The notes below the pieces were generated by a model. The model had not been told where the DNA came from. It saw nothing but the letters and a program-made list of their open reading frames with translations, and did not search any database. The translations under genes were made by a program, and so were the position numbers. A stretch of DNA of 64,000 nucleotides. Source: Anaerohalosphaeraceae bacterium. GTDB lineage: Bacteria; Planctomycetota; Phycisphaerae; Sedimentisphaerales; Anaerohalosphaeraceae. Every line of letters begins with the position of its first letter. Position 1 is the first letter of the stretch. The stretch lies in contig JBBFLK010000006.1 in assembly GCA_037479115.1 (NCBI GenBank), forward strand, positions 1-64,000, given 5' to 3'. This document shows, piece after piece, positions 10,476 to 20,880 of the stretch.

Positions 10476-11903
10476 TTATAATGACTTCAGCCAGCGGTCG
10501 ATGGCCGCTGCGGCTTTTCGTCCGGCATCAATTGCCCGGACCACCAGCGACGCCCCTGCCACGGCATCTCCTGCGGCGAAGACCATCGGATTGCTGGTCT
10601 GAAAATCCGACACCTTGATATTGCCGTTGTCATCCAATGTCAAGCCCAAATCCTGAATCAGCGGGCTGTGCTCAACATGGACAAATCCCATCGCCAACAG
10701 CACCAAATCCGCCGGCCGTTCAAATTCAGTTCCGGGGATTTCTCGAACCTCCCATCGCTGATTTTTCCGGATCCACTCTACCTGAATACAGTGAATGCGG
10801 TTTACATGCGTCTCGACACCGGAAAAACGAGTCGTCATCACGCTCCAGATGCGCTCACAGCCTTCTTCGTGGCTGGAGGAGGTCCGCATCTTCTTCGGCC
10901 AAAGAGGCCAGGGGGTTTCCGGCGCAGGCGTTTCAGGAGGTTTGGGAAGAATTTCAATCTGAAGGATTGATTTAGCCCCCTGCCGGCGCGCGGTTCCCAC
11001 ACAGTCGCTTCCGGTATCTCCGCCGCCGATAACCACTACATGTTTGCCCCTGGCGTCCAGACGTTCCTCTTCCGGAGTGAGCGGCTCGCCGGCCAGACGT
11101 TTGTTCTGCGCCCGCAGAAAGTCCATCGCAAAGACGATATTCTCATAGCCGCGGCCCGGAACAGGCAAATCCCGAGGCTGACCGGCCCCGAGGGCTAGAC
11201 AAACGGCATCAAATCGTTTGCACAAATAGCGGGCTGAAAGGTCAGCTCCAACCACAACGCCGGTCTGAAACTGCACCCCTTCTTCCGTCATTTGGCGAAT
11301 CCGCCGGTCCAAAACCCACTTTTCGAGTTTGAAATCGGGTATGCCGTATCGAAGGAGTCCGCCGGGCTGCGGGTCTTTTTCGAATACCACCACCTCATGC
11401 CCCGCCCGAGCCAGCTGCTGTGCGGCCGCCAGACCGGCCGGCCCGGAACCCACAACGGCGACCCGTTTGCCGGTTTTAACCAGGGCCGGCAGAGGGCGAA
11501 TCCATCCTTCGGCAAATCCCCGCTCCACAATCTGAAACTCAATGTGCCGAATCAGAACCGGTTGGTCATTGACAGAGAGGGTGCAGGCGGTTTCGCAGGG
11601 AGCCGGACAGACCCGCCCGGTGATTTCCGGAAAGTTATTCGTGGAATGCAGGTTATCGCAGGCCTCCTTCCAGCGGCCCAGATAAACCAGGTCATTGAAT
11701 TCCGGAATGCGGTTGGCAACGGGACAGCCGAATTCGCTGTGGCAAAACGGAATCCCGCAGTCCGCACATCGGGCCGCCTGCTGAACAATCGCATCCGGGC
11801 TGAGGGGGATTTCGATTTCCCGATAATCCCGAATCCGGTTTTCAACCGGCCGATAGGGAACCGGCTGGCGAGGATATTCAAGAAATCCTTTGATTTTAGC
11901 CAT
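10476..11903 (-). CDS. gltD: glutamate synthase (NADPH) small subunit
   Basis: A 475-aa FAD protein that feeds NAD(P)H electrons to GltB. The start MAKIKGFLEYPR at 11903 is family-typical and overlaps the gltB end by 8 bp, indicating translational coupling; the frame's earlier start lies inside gltB. The N-terminal cysteine-rich region (CADCGIPFCHSEFGCP and CPAPCETAC) binds two [4Fe-4S] clusters. The FAD-binding GSGPAGLAAAQ and a second dinucleotide motif VVIGGGDTGSDCVG follow. Length is normal. Confidence 0.97.
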   Translation of the reverse strand: MAKIKGFLEYPRQPVPYRPVENRIRDYREIEIPLSPDAIVQQAARCADCGIPFCHSEFGCPVANRIPEFNDLVYLGRWKEACDNLHSTNNFPEITGRVCPAPCETACTLSVNDQPVLIRHIEFQIVERGFAEGWIRPLPALVKTGKRVAVVGSGPAGLAAAQQLARAGHEVVVFEKDPQPGGLLRYGIPDFKLEKWVLDRRIRQMTEEGVQFQTGVVVGADLSARYLCKRFDAVCLALGAGQPRDLPVPGRGYENIVFAMDFLRAQNKRLAGEPLTPEEERLDARGKHVVVIGGGDTGSDCVGTARRQGAKSILQIEILPKPPETPAPETPWPLWPKKMRTSSSHEEGCERIWSVMTTRFSGVETHVNRIHCIQVEWIRKNQRWEVREIPGTEFERPADLVLLAMGFVHVEHSPLIQDLGLTLDDNGNIKVSDFQTSNPMVFAAGDAVAGASLVVRAIDAGRKAAAAIDRWLKSL

Positions 11904-14900
11904 GCTGGAATACCTCTTCCGTGGCCGGAGTGGATTCCGTGTGGCGACGTTCCTGCGCACGGATCCGCTCGAGGGCCTTGCGATAATCAATCGGAATCAC
12001 TTTGACGAATTTGCCGACCATGTCCGGCCAGGCATTCAGAATCCGCCGGGCATGGCTGCTGCGCGTAAGAGATTCATGTTTTTCAATCAGCTGACGTAAA
12101 AGTTCTTCATCTTCCGGTTTATAAACGCTTTCCAAATCAACCATATCCAGATTGCAGAGGGTGTCAAACATCTGCATCTCGTCAAGAACATAGGCAATTC
12201 CGCCGCTCATGCCGGCGGCAAAGTTGCGTCCGGTCTTTCCGAGGACCACCACGATTCCGCCGGTCATATATTCACAGGCGTGATCCCCTACTCCTTCTAC
12301 GACAGCCACCGCTCCGCTGTTTCGTACACAGAAACGCTCCCCAACCATTCCATTGATGAATACCTCTCCGGACGTGGCCCCGTAAAGCAGTGTATTGCCG
12401 GCAATAATATTCTCCTGCGGCAGGAAGGGAGACCCGGCGGGCGTTTCGACGATAATGCGGCCTCCGGACAGCCCCTTGCCGAGATAATCATTGCTGTCCC
12501 CGATGAGCCGCAGGGTGATTCCTTTGGCCAGAAAGGCGCCGAAGCTCTGTCCGGCTGACCCCTCAAAGGTCAGCTGGATGGTATCATCCGCAAGACCGTC
12601 CGGATTGTACTGCTTCACAATGAAATGACTCAGAATCGTCCCGACCGCCCGATGCACATTCTGTATCGGCATTCGCAAGTGAACGGTTTTTCCTTTGTCG
12701 AGAGCGGGCTTAACCTGCTCCAGAATCCGCCAGTCCAGATGGTCTTTGAGCCGATCGGGCTGGGAGCTGACCTGCCTTCGGGCGGCACCGGCCGGCCCTT
12801 CCGGAACCAGAAAGATGCTGGAAAAGTCCAGTCCCCGGGCCTTGTAATGCTCGACGGCTTTGCGTGTGCACAGGCAATCCACCCGTCCGATCATCTCGTC
12901 CATCGTTCGAAAGCCCAGTCGGCTCATCCATTGACGGACTTCTTCCGCCACGAAAAGCATGTATCGCTGAAGAAACTCCGGTTTGCCTTTAAAGCGTTTG
13001 CGCAGTTCCGGGTCCTGCGTGGCAATCCCGTAGGTGCAGGCGCCTTCATGGCATTTGCGAAGAAGTGTACAGCCGAGCGTCACCAGCGCCGCTGTGCCGA
13101 AGCCGAACTGTTCGGCGCCGAGCAGAGCGGCAATGACCACATCGCGCCCCGTCCGCATCTGGCCGTCGGTCTGCACACGGATTCGGTCGCGCAGCCCATT
13201 GCGAATCAGAACCTGCTGGGTTTCCGCCAGCCCGATTTCCCAGGGACATCCGGCATGCTTGATGGACGAAAGCGGGCTGGCGCCGGTGCCCCCATCGTGG
13301 CCGCTGATGAGCACTTCATCCGCTCCGCCCTTGGCAACCCCGGCGGCAATCGTTCCGACACCGACCTCAGAGACCAGTTTGACGGAGATTTTGGCCTGCG
13401 GGTTGCTGCATTTGAGGTCATAAATCAGCTGGGCCAGGTCTTCGATGGAATAGATATCGTGGTGCGGCGGCGGAGAAATCAGCGTTACGCCGGGCGTCGA
13501 GTGCCGCAGGCGGGCAATTTCTTCCGTAACCTTATGACCGGGCAGCTGTCCGCCTTCCCCGGGCTTGGCCCCCTGGGCCATTTTAATCTGAATCTCTCTG
13601 GCGTTGGCCAAATATTGAATTGTCACACCGAAGCGGGCGCTGGCTACCTGTTTGATGGCCGAATTGAGGGAAGTCCCATAGCGAGACGGGTCTTCGCCGC
13701 CTTCGCCGGTGTTGCTCATCGCCCCCAGGCCGTTCATGGCCGCCGCGATGCATTCGTGAGCTTCCTTGCTGATGGAGCCGTGGCTCATCGCCCCGGTGCA
13801 GAACCGCCGGACAATTGACTCGGCGGGTTCCACCTCCTCCAGCGGCACCGGCTGGGTCTCCCGAAATTCAAACAGCCCGCGCAGGGTCCCCAGCTTTCGG
13901 GACTGTTCATTAACCAGCTGCGCGAATTCTTCATAAGCCTTCCGGTCATTGAGCATCACAGCATGCTGAAGTTTGGCTACGGTCGCCGGATTCCAGAGGT
14001 GATATTCCCCATCACGGCGGTAATGGTATTGTCCGCCGTAATCCAGTTCGAGTGAACCGGCCGGACGGGGCCTGCAGGCCTCCTCCAGCCGCTGAAGCAC
14101 ATCCCGGGCGATTTCCTCCAAACCGATGCCGCCGATGCGGGAGCTGGTGCCGGTAAAATACCGGTCCACCACATCCCGATTGAGCCCCAGGCACTCAAAC
14201 AGCTGCGCGTTAAAATAGCTTCGCAGCGTGGAGATGCCCATCTTGCTCATGGTTTTGAGAATGCCTTTTTTGACAGCGGCGATGTAGTTGTCGGCAATCT
14301 GTTCGGGCTCCATGTCCGCCGGCAAATCCCCGTTCTGCTGCAGAAACGTGAGTGTCTCAAAAACCAGATAGGGATTGACAGCGTTGGCTCCGTAACCGCA
14401 CAGCAGGCAGAAGTGCATCACTTCGCGGGCCTCACCGGTTTCAACAATCAGTCCGGCTTCTCCCCGCAGTCCCCGTTCAATTAAGCCGTGGTGAACAGCG
14501 GACACAGCCAGCAGAGACGGAATCGGCGCCTTCTGTCCGGCAGGATTTCGGTCGCTGAGAATAATCAAAGACGCATCCTCGCGCAGAATCGCCTGGGCCG
14601 CCGATTCAATCAGGGCATCGAGGGCCTGCTTTAAGGAATCGCCGGGACGGCTGCGATCTATCTCAAAAAGGGTAGAGACAGTCACAACCTTGAAATCTTT
14701 CCGCTGGGCCGAACGAAGCCGAATCATATCCTCATTGGTCAGAATCGGATGAGGCAGCTTCAGCTGCCGGCAATGCTGCGGCGTTTCCTCCAGAAGATTG
14801 AGCCGGCGTCCGGTGTACGTCATCAGACTCATCACCAGCCCTTCCCGGAGCGGATCGATCGGCGGGTTGGTCACCTGAGCAAACAGCTGCTTGAAATAGT

Positions 14901-16443
14901 CAAACAGCAGACAGGGGCGGTCGCTGAGCACGGCCAGCGGGGTATCATTGCCCATCGAGCCGACCGGCTCCTGGGCATGCAGGGCCATCGGGGCCAGAAT
15001 CATCCGCAGCTCCTCGCGCGTATAGCCGAACAGCCGAAGCCGCCGGAAAAGCGTATCCAAGTCCGGTTTTTCGAGGTCCGGCGAAGAAAAGAGCCCCCTC
15101 AGTTCGATACGGTTTTCCTCCAGCCATCGGCGGTATGGCTTCTGACGGGCAATCCGCCCTTTGATTTCGTTATCGGTGATAATCCGTCCTTCTTCGGTAT
15201 CGATTAAAAACATCTTACCGGGCTGAAGACGGCCTTTCTGGCTGACTCGTTCCGGGGAAAACTGAACGACCCCGGTTTCGCTGGCTATTACCACCAGTCC
15301 GTCTGTTGTAATCGTGTATCGGCACGGTCTTAGGCCGTTGCGGTCGAGGGTGCCGCCCACCAGCCGCCCGTCTGTAAAGAGCATAGCCGCCGGCCCATCC
15401 CACGGCTCCAGAATCGCTGAATGATATTCGTAAAAGGCCCGTTTGTCCGTGCTGATATGGTATTTAACCCCAAAGGCCTCCGGAATCATCATCATCATCG
15501 CATGCGGCAGCGAACGTCCCGCACGCACAAGCAGTTCAACCATATTGTCAAAACAGGCCGAATCGCTTCCCTGCGGGTCGAGCACCGGAATCAAATCGCT
15601 CAAGTCCTCCCCAAGAACAGGGCTGCGCAGGCGTTTTTCCCGCATTCGCATGTAGTTGCGGTTTCCGCTGAGCGTGTTGATTTCGCCGTTATGAGCAATG
15701 CATCGGAAAGGCTGAGCCAGTCTCCAGTTCGGCAGAGTATTAGTGCTGTACCGCTGGTGGACTATCGCCAGGGCCGACGTCATCCGCTCATCGGACAAAT
15801 CCGGGTAATAGTCAAACAGCTGGCGGGCCATAAACATGCCTTTGTAGCAAATTGTCCTGCAGGAGAGTGTCGGAATATAAAAATCAACTCCGTCGTCCGC
15901 CAGCTTTTCGCGTACCAGCCGTTCCGCCCGCTTGCGAGCCTTGAAGAGGTCCCGTTCAAACGTTTCCGAATCCCGGCCGCCGCCGTCCACAAAAATCTGG
16001 CGAATAACCGGCTCCGCACTGAGCGCTATCGGCCCCAGACAATCCGGGCGAACCGGAACCTGCCGCCAGCCCAAAACCTCCAGTCCGTAAAAGGCAAGCG
16101 CCTTTTGGAGCAGGTCCTCGCAAACAGCCCGGACGGCCGGGTCTTTAGAGCCGAAAACCATCCCGACTGCGTATTGACCCGGATGAAAACCGCCGATTCC
16201 TATCTTTTTACATTCTGACCGGAAAAACTCATGGGGAATCTGAAGCAAAATGCCGGCGCCGTCTCCGGTCATGTCATCTGCACTGGCAGCACCGCGATGA
16301 TTCAAATTCAAAAGAATCTGCTTGCCCAACTCGATTATCGAATGGTCTTTTTTCCCCGATATATGAACAACCGCCCCAATGCCGCAGGCGTCGTGTTCAC
16401 GGCGTACTTCATATAACCCTTTGTCTTTCCAAAGATTGCGCAC
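11896..16443 (-). CDS. gltB: glutamate synthase large subunit
   Basis: A 1515-aa enzyme transferring the glutamine amide to 2-oxoglutarate (GOGAT). Cys20 in HDACGIG is the class II amidotransferase nucleophile, so a 19-residue propeptide is expected to be removed. Central and FMN-binding domains follow. The 3Fe-4S cysteines are in GCTLLRKCHEGACTYG, and the C-terminal GXGXG beta-helix (SGGIAYVL and similar repeats) is intact. With the GlnN synthetase upstream on the same strand this completes the GS-GOGAT cycle. A good sigma-70 type promoter lies about 140 bp upstream. Confidence 0.97.
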   Translation of the reverse strand: MRNLWKDKGLYEVRREHDACGIGAVVHISGKKDHSIIELGKQILLNLNHRGAASADDMTGDGAGILLQIPHEFFRSECKKIGIGGFHPGQYAVGMVFGSKDPAVRAVCEDLLQKALAFYGLEVLGWRQVPVRPDCLGPIALSAEPVIRQIFVDGGGRDSETFERDLFKARKRAERLVREKLADDGVDFYIPTLSCRTICYKGMFMARQLFDYYPDLSDERMTSALAIVHQRYSTNTLPNWRLAQPFRCIAHNGEINTLSGNRNYMRMREKRLRSPVLGEDLSDLIPVLDPQGSDSACFDNMVELLVRAGRSLPHAMMMMIPEAFGVKYHISTDKRAFYEYHSAILEPWDGPAAMLFTDGRLVGGTLDRNGLRPCRYTITTDGLVVIASETGVVQFSPERVSQKGRLQPGKMFLIDTEEGRIITDNEIKGRIARQKPYRRWLEENRIELRGLFSSPDLEKPDLDTLFRRLRLFGYTREELRMILAPMALHAQEPVGSMGNDTPLAVLSDRPCLLFDYFKQLFAQVTNPPIDPLREGLVMSLMTYTGRRLNLLEETPQHCRQLKLPHPILTNEDMIRLRSAQRKDFKVVTVSTLFEIDRSRPGDSLKQALDALIESAAQAILREDASLIILSDRNPAGQKAPIPSLLAVSAVHHGLIERGLRGEAGLIVETGEAREVMHFCLLCGYGANAVNPYLVFETLTFLQQNGDLPADMEPEQIADNYIAAVKKGILKTMSKMGISTLRSYFNAQLFECLGLNRDVVDRYFTGTSSRIGGIGLEEIARDVLQRLEEACRPRPAGSLELDYGGQYHYRRDGEYHLWNPATVAKLQHAVMLNDRKAYEEFAQLVNEQSRKLGTLRGLFEFRETQPVPLEEVEPAESIVRRFCTGAMSHGSISKEAHECIAAAMNGLGAMSNTGEGGEDPSRYGTSLNSAIKQVASARFGVTIQYLANAREIQIKMAQGAKPGEGGQLPGHKVTEEIARLRHSTPGVTLISPPPHHDIYSIEDLAQLIYDLKCSNPQAKISVKLVSEVGVGTIAAGVAKGGADEVLISGHDGGTGASPLSSIKHAGCPWEIGLAETQQVLIRNGLRDRIRVQTDGQMRTGRDVVIAALLGAEQFGFGTAALVTLGCTLLRKCHEGACTYGIATQDPELRKRFKGKPEFLQRYMLFVAEEVRQWMSRLGFRTMDEMIGRVDCLCTRKAVEHYKARGLDFSSIFLVPEGPAGAARRQVSSQPDRLKDHLDWRILEQVKPALDKGKTVHLRMPIQNVHRAVGTILSHFIVKQYNPDGLADDTIQLTFEGSAGQSFGAFLAKGITLRLIGDSNDYLGKGLSGGRIIVETPAGSPFLPQENIIAGNTLLYGATSGEVFINGMVGERFCVRNSGAVAVVEGVGDHACEYMTGGIVVVLGKTGRNFAAGMSGGIAYVLDEMQMFDTLCNLDMVDLESVYKPEDEELLRQLIEKHESLTRSSHARRILNAWPDMVGKFVKVIPIDYRKALERIRAQERRHTESTPATEEVFQHG

Positions 16444-16581
16444 GTTTTCGGTGTCCTTTATGCAAAAACTTCCATCTATCCAACAACATCTCGGGTATTC
16501 TTACGCAGGCAGAAAACCCGGACTTTCATCAAAGTCGCGACAAATGTTCTTAATAAAAATTACTTATGCAAATGTTAGAAT

Positions 16582-16610
16582 ATTTTATCTTTTATTCTAA
16601 GAATTGTCAA
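16582..16610 (-). promoter_or_regulatory. sigma-70 type promoter for gltB-gltD-nadE-carBA
   Basis: On the minus strand TTGACA (16605-16610) is followed after exactly 17 bp by TAAAAT (16582-16587). The predicted start near 16575 leaves a leader of about 130 nt before gltB, in which I see no recognised riboswitch. Confidence 0.75.
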
Positions 16611-16647
16611 CCGGCTTTTGTCCAGTCGGCCCTGTTTCTTTGCAGGT

Positions 16648-16684
16648 TGGGCCATGCCGCTGGAACCCGCAGCGACATGGCCCA
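16648..16684. terminator. strong hairpin between glnN and gltB
   Basis: Perfect 9-bp arms TGGGCCATG (16648-16656) and CATGGCCCA (16676-16684) with inner CGCTG/CAGCG pairing. It lies 25 bp after the glnN stop. Neither side has a T-run, so it is more likely an mRNA 3'-end or Rho-assisted structure than a classical intrinsic terminator. Confidence 0.45.
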
Positions 16685-16708
16685 CTGCTTGAACGGCTGA
16701 CAATTCGC

Positions 16709-18805
16709 TTATCTCAAGAAGAGCATTTCCGCATAGGTCGGCAAGGGCCACATTTGAGCATCCACAAGCACCTCCAGTGCATCCGCCGCCTTGCGAACCG
16801 CCCCCATAGCCGGCAGGATTTCTTCCCGAGTGCGTCGGGCCTTCTCGTGGCTCGGGGAAACTCCCGCAATCTCTTTAATCTTCTCTTCGAGTTTCCCTAT
16901 CGCCCCGGCCAGCTCATCAATCAGTCCGCAGACCTTTTCGAGCTGCTTGACAAGAGACGAGGACTTTACGCCGGCGGACTCTACAGAAGAAACCGAAGCC
17001 GCCAGTTTACCTGCATACATCTGACAAGCCGGCAGGATCTGACGTTTGGCTATATTCAGAGTTGTGCCGGCTTCGATATGAATCGTTCGGATGTAGTTTT
17101 CCAGGAGAATTTCCACCCGGGCTTCCAGTTCAACTCGGCTGAGAACATTGTTGCGTTCAAAAACCGCTATGTTTTCCGGCTCCAGAATGGTTTCAATAGA
17201 CTCGACTGTGGAAGCAATGTTCGGCAACCCGCGCCGAGCGGCTTCCTTGACCCATTCCGCGGAATAGTTATCCCCGTTAAACACAATCCGACGGTGCTCA
17301 GAAGCTATCTTCTGCAGCAGCTTCTGGGCTTCGGTCTTGACGTCCTTGCTTTTCTCGAGCACATCGGCGATTTCTCCGAGCACATCGGCCACAATGGTAT
17401 TCAGGACAAAAGCCGGGCCGGCACAGGACTGGCTGGAACCGACCATTCGAAACTCGAACTTATTGCCGGTAAAGGCAAACGGAGACGTGCGGTTTCGGTC
17501 GGTGCAGTCTTTCGGCAGAGGCGGCAGCAGCGAAGTCCCCAGCCGCAGTTCCCCGCCCTGCCTGGACGTCGGAGCTCCGCCGGCGGCCAGCTGTTCGAAA
17601 ATTTCGGTCAGCTGCTCACCCAGAAAGATCGAAACAATCGCAGGCGGAGCTTCGTTGGCGCCGAGACGATGCTCATTGCCGGGGTTGGCAACGCTGGCCC
17701 GCAGCAGTTTGGCATATTTATCAACCGCCCGGATGACCGCACACAAAAAGACTAAAAACACCATATTGTCATGGGGCGTCTGGCCGGGATCGAGCAGATT
17801 CACGCCGGTATCCGTCACCAGAGACCAGTTATTGTGTTTGCCGGACCCATTGACCCCGACAAAAGGTTTTTCGTGAAGCAGACAGACAAAACCGTGCCGC
17901 TGAGCCACCTTCTGCAGCGTTTCCATCGTGAGCTGATTGTGGTCGGTGGCGACATTCACTGTTGTAAAGATCGGAGCTAGTTCATACTGGGCCGGCGCGA
18001 CTTCATTATGCTGGGTTTTGGCCGAGACACCCAGTTTCCACAATTCCGTATTGACCTCATGCATAAAAGCAGCAATCCGGTCATGCAGCGTACCGAAATA
18101 ATGGTCTTCCATTTCCTGCCCGCGCGGTGACGGAGCCCCGAACAAAGTCCGTCCGGCCAAAACCAAATCCAGCCGTTTTTCAAAAAACCGGCGGTCAATG
18201 AGAAAATATTCCTGTTCCGGCCCCAGCGTAGCCGTCACACGGCTGACGGCAGTATTCCCCAAAGCCTTCAGAAGACGGACCGCCTGACGGTTCAGGGCCT
18301 CCATCGAGCGAAGCAGCGGGGTTTTCTTATCGAGGGCCTGACCATTGTAGGAACAGAAGGCACAGGGGATATACAGAGTCTTGTTTTTAATAAAGACTGA
18401 AGAAGAGCAGTCCCAGGCGGTATATCCCCTCGCTTCGAACGTAGCCCGCAGCCCGCCGGACGGAAAGGATGAGGCATCCGGCTCACCTTTAATGAGTTCC
18501 TTTCCGCTGAACTCCATAATGGTCCGCCCTTCCGGCGTCGGGGAGATAAAGGAGTCGTGTTTTTCCGCCGTCAAACCGGTCATCGGCTGGAACCAATGGC
18601 AGTAATGCGTAGCCCCCTTCTCCATTGCCCAGTCTTTCATCGCATTGGCGATGACATCGGCCACGGCAATGGTTAATTCAGAATTGCCCTTGCGGACCTC
18701 CTGAAATCGCTTATAGATATCTTTAGGAAGCCTCTCCCGCATGACCGCGTCATTAAAGACGTTGGTTCCGAAGATTTCCGGAAGCTGACAATTTGATGTT
18801 TCCAT
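16709..18805 (-). CDS. glnN: glutamine synthetase type III
   Basis: A 698-aa GSIII enzyme making glutamine from glutamate, ammonia and ATP. The start at 18805 is set by a perfect AGGAG 7 nt upstream; the frame open to 18871 has no such site. The N-terminal [10 protein letters not shown], central HWFQPMTG and the catalytic-core stretches [14 protein letters not shown] and [11 protein letters not shown] are typical of the long GSIII class found in Bacteroidetes, cyanobacteria and PVC bacteria. It lies downstream of amt1-glnB1, so it should be expressed under nitrogen limitation from the sigma-54 promoter at 20700. No adenylylation loop typical of GSI is expected. Confidence 0.95.
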   Translation of the reverse strand: METSNCQLPEIFGTNVFNDAVMRERLPKDIYKRFQEVRKGNSELTIAVADVIANAMKDWAMEKGATHYCHWFQPMTGLTAEKHDSFISPTPEGRTIMEFSGKELIKGEPDASSFPSGGLRATFEARGYTAWDCSSSVFIKNKTLYIPCAFCSYNGQALDKKTPLLRSMEALNRQAVRLLKALGNTAVSRVTATLGPEQEYFLIDRRFFEKRLDLVLAGRTLFGAPSPRGQEMEDHYFGTLHDRIAAFMHEVNTELWKLGVSAKTQHNEVAPAQYELAPIFTTVNVATDHNQLTMETLQKVAQRHGFVCLLHEKPFVGVNGSGKHNNWSLVTDTGVNLLDPGQTPHDNMVFLVFLCAVIRAVDKYAKLLRASVANPGNEHRLGANEAPPAIVSIFLGEQLTEIFEQLAAGGAPTSRQGGELRLGTSLLPPLPKDCTDRNRTSPFAFTGNKFEFRMVGSSQSCAGPAFVLNTIVADVLGEIADVLEKSKDVKTEAQKLLQKIASEHRRIVFNGDNYSAEWVKEAARRGLPNIASTVESIETILEPENIAVFERNNVLSRVELEARVEILLENYIRTIHIEAGTTLNIAKRQILPACQMYAGKLAASVSSVESAGVKSSSLVKQLEKVCGLIDELAGAIGKLEEKIKEIAGVSPSHEKARRTREEILPAMGAVRKAADALEVLVDAQMWPLPTYAEMLFLR

Positions 18806-18919
18806 GCATGCACTCCTGACTTTATTAAGGACCTTTTTCCTCTTTAACTCAGCAGGACCCATTCCTGCCAAGCATACTTTTTTTTGAATCGCAGGTCAAA
18901 AACCGTTTTTCCGAACCGC

Positions 18920-19261
18920 TCATCCGATCGCCTCTCGACCGCGCTGGCCTGTCCGAATCCGAATACACTCCGCCAGGTCCAGGATGAAGATTTTTCCATC
19001 CCCGATTTGGCCTGTGCGGGCGCCTTCAATGATTCCTTCCACCGTGGTATCGACAAAATTGTCATTGACGGCGATTTCGAGCCGGACTTTCTTGAGCAGA
19101 TTGACCTCGAACTTGATGCCGCGATAGCTTTCTTCGTAGCCCATCTGCTCGCCGCAGCCCAAGGAATTCGTCACACTCATTTTTCCAACCTGACGGCGTG
19201 TGAGAGCTTTTTTCACATCCTCGAGCTTATGCGGCTGAATATAGGCGATAATCAGTTTCAT
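18920..19261 (-). CDS. P-II nitrogen regulatory protein 1 (Tyr51 replaced by Phe)
   Basis: A 113-aa GlnB/GlnK-family signal protein that senses ATP/ADP and 2-oxoglutarate and docks on Amt through its T-loop. It aligns without gaps to E. coli GlnB over the first 58 residues. Gly37, Gln39 and Lys58 are kept, and the C-terminal signatures [11 protein letters not shown] and IRIRTG are intact. Residue 51, the uridylylated Tyr in proteobacteria, is Phe (YRGIKF). Regulation therefore probably rests on ligand binding and Amt sequestration alone. It is encoded between amt1 and glnN. Confidence 0.95.
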   Translation of the reverse strand: MKLIIAYIQPHKLEDVKKALTRRQVGKMSVTNSLGCGEQMGYEESYRGIKFEVNLLKKVRLEIAVNDNFVDTTVEGIIEGARTGQIGDGKIFILDLAECIRIRTGQRGREAIG

Positions 19262-19290
19262 TCTTTGTTCTCCATGAAAGGACTTGCTGT

Positions 19291-20673
19291 TTACATTGTA
19301 CTGAACACCTGGAATCCGGCATAGGCTTCCATTCCGTGCTCTCCGATATCCAATCCGCGCAGTTCCTCTTCCTGACTGACCCGCAGGCCGATGGTCCAGT
19401 TGATGACCTTAAAAAGCAGCCCCATGGAGACAAACACAAAGAGGACGGTTACGGTGCTGCCGACAATCTGAATCCCCAGCTGAAGCGGATTGGCTCCATA
19501 GAAAAATCCGTTGTTGGCCAGTCCGAGCGAGGCCTTGCCGAAAAGCCCCACGCAAATCGTTCCCCAGATGCCGCACATTCCGTGTACCGGAACGGCACCG
19601 ACAGGGTCGTCAATCTGAAGTTTATCGAGCAGCTCCACGCCGAGCACGACCAGGATACCGGATGACAGTCCAATCAGACAGGCCGCCCAGGGTTCTACAA
19701 AGGCGCAGGGCGCGGTAATCCCGACCAGCCCTGCCAGGGCCCCGTTCATCGCCATGGACAAATCGGGCTTTCCGAAGCGAAGCCACACGGTGCTCATCGC
19801 TGCAATCCCGCCCAGTGCAGCCGCCAGATTGGTATTCAAGGCAATTCGGCTGATGTCTGTTCCGCCTCCGGAAACGCCGAGTGTGGAGCCTGCGTTAAAC
19901 CCGAACCAGCCGAACCAGAGAATAAAGACCCCCAGCGAAGCCAGCGGGATATTATGTCCGGCAATGGCTCGTGGCTTTCCGTCGATGCCGTATTTGCCGT
20001 ACCGAGGCCCGAGGACGAGGGTTCCGGCCAGCGCCGCTACACCTCCGACTGTATGAACAACGGTCGAACCGGCAAAATCCGCAAATCCCATTTTGCTCAG
20101 CCAGCCGCCGCCCCAAATCCAGTGACCGACAATTGGATACACCAGCGCGGAAATGATGAAGGAATACATCAGATACGCGATAAACTTCATACGTTCGGCC
20201 ATTCCGCCGGCGACAATCGTAGCCGCCGCCCCGCAAAAAGCGGCCTGAAAGAGCCAGAAGGCATACAAAGGCAGTGTCCCAACACGGTCCTCCAGACCCA
20301 TCAGAAGCCAGCCGCGGGTTCCGATAAACCCGTTGCCGTCACCGAACATCAGCGCATAGCCGATCAGAAAAAAACCGAGCGAGGCCATGCAGAAGTCCAG
20401 AAAATTCTTGGTCAGGATGTTGCACGTATTCTTGGCTCGAATAAAGCCGGCTTCGACCATGCCGAAGCCGGCCTGCATGAAGAACACCAAAAAGGCTGCA
20501 ATCAGCACCCAGACCGTATCGAGGGACTGCTGAAGGGGTAAGAAATCCGCTTCCTGAGCTGCCCAGGCCGGAACGGCGAGTGCCAATCCCAGGCTGAGAA
20601 TCCCGAGTTTCTTGCTGACGACTGACAACGTTTTTTCCCTGTACACGCGTTTTCCCTTTCGTTTCAAAACCAT
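19291..20673 (-). CDS. amt: ammonium transporter 1
   Basis: About 460 aa with an N-terminal signal sequence ([16 protein letters not shown]) and eleven predicted membrane segments, as in Amt proteins. The pore twin histidines are in [12 protein letters not shown] and [11 protein letters not shown], and the Phe gate region is FFMQAGFGM. The cytosolic tail [16 protein letters not shown] is the P-II docking region. The frame is open to 20823, but that start lies upstream of the sigma-54 promoter and cannot be used; ATG 20673 is chosen. GTG at 20646 or TTG at 20631, each with a purine-rich site, are alternatives. It heads the operon amt1-glnB1-glnN. Confidence 0.93.
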   Translation of the reverse strand: MVLKRKGKRVYREKTLSVVSKKLGILSLGLALAVPAWAAQEADFLPLQQSLDTVWVLIAAFLVFFMQAGFGMVEAGFIRAKNTCNILTKNFLDFCMASLGFFLIGYALMFGDGNGFIGTRGWLLMGLEDRVGTLPLYAFWLFQAAFCGAAATIVAGGMAERMKFIAYLMYSFIISALVYPIVGHWIWGGGWLSKMGFADFAGSTVVHTVGGVAALAGTLVLGPRYGKYGIDGKPRAIAGHNIPLASLGVFILWFGWFGFNAGSTLGVSGGGTDISRIALNTNLAAALGGIAAMSTVWLRFGKPDLSMAMNGALAGLVGITAPCAFVEPWAACLIGLSSGILVVLGVELLDKLQIDDPVGAVPVHGMCGIWGTICVGLFGKASLGLANNGFFYGANPLQLGIQIVGSTVTVLFVFVSMGLLFKVINWTIGLRVSQEEELRGLDIGEHGMEAYAGFQVFSTM

Positions 20674-20699
20674 CTGAATCCGTTTCAGAATCGAGTATT

Positions 20700-20715
20700 T
20701 GCAAACATTGTGCCA
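20700..20715 (-). promoter_or_regulatory. sigma-54 promoter of amt1-glnB1-glnN
   Basis: On the minus strand TGGCAC-AATGT-TTGCA is a perfect match to the -24/-12 consensus TGGCAC-N5-TTGCW. The predicted start near 20689 is about 16 nt before the chosen amt1 ATG. Two ACA-N4-TGT sites lie 91 and 121 bp upstream. Confidence 0.9.
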
Positions 20716-20788
20716 GAAGAACCCGAATCGATGAAAAAACGTAAGTATCTGTAAAAAAACAGGATACAGATTTTTTCCCCAAGAAAAA

Positions 20789-20862
20789 GGAGTCGGAGAA
20801 AACCTACAAAAATGTAATCGCAAAACACTGATTAAACATTTTTGTATTTTTCTGCCGACTCC
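20789..20862 (-). terminator. terminator of porin-amt2-glnB2, overlapping the amt1 enhancers
   Basis: GGAGTCGG (20789-20796) and CCGACTCC (20855-20862) are perfect arms. Further pairing includes the ten-base arms formed by the two enhancer sites around a 20-nt loop. On the minus strand the stem is followed by TTTTTC. It lies 18 bp after the glnB2 stop. Confidence 0.7.
20806..20845. promoter_or_regulatory. paired enhancer sites for the amt1 promoter
   Basis: ACAAAAATGT at 20806-20815 and ACATTTTTGT at 20836-20845 start exactly 30 bp apart. The same arrangement and distance occur at the porin promoter, and the pair recurs before the activator gene. They are probably the upstream activating sites of the NifA-type regulator at 23653-25167. 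Confidence 0.75.
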
Positions 20863-20880
20863 AAACGTCCCCGGAGTCTT

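Noticed and set aside
12625-13818. A 397-codon frame opposite gltB.
   Set aside because: Antisense shadow of gltB with no recognisable domain.
20674-20823. A 50-codon N-terminal extension of Amt1.
   Set aside because: It starts upstream of the perfect sigma-54 promoter and precedes the signal sequence, so it cannot be translated from that transcript.
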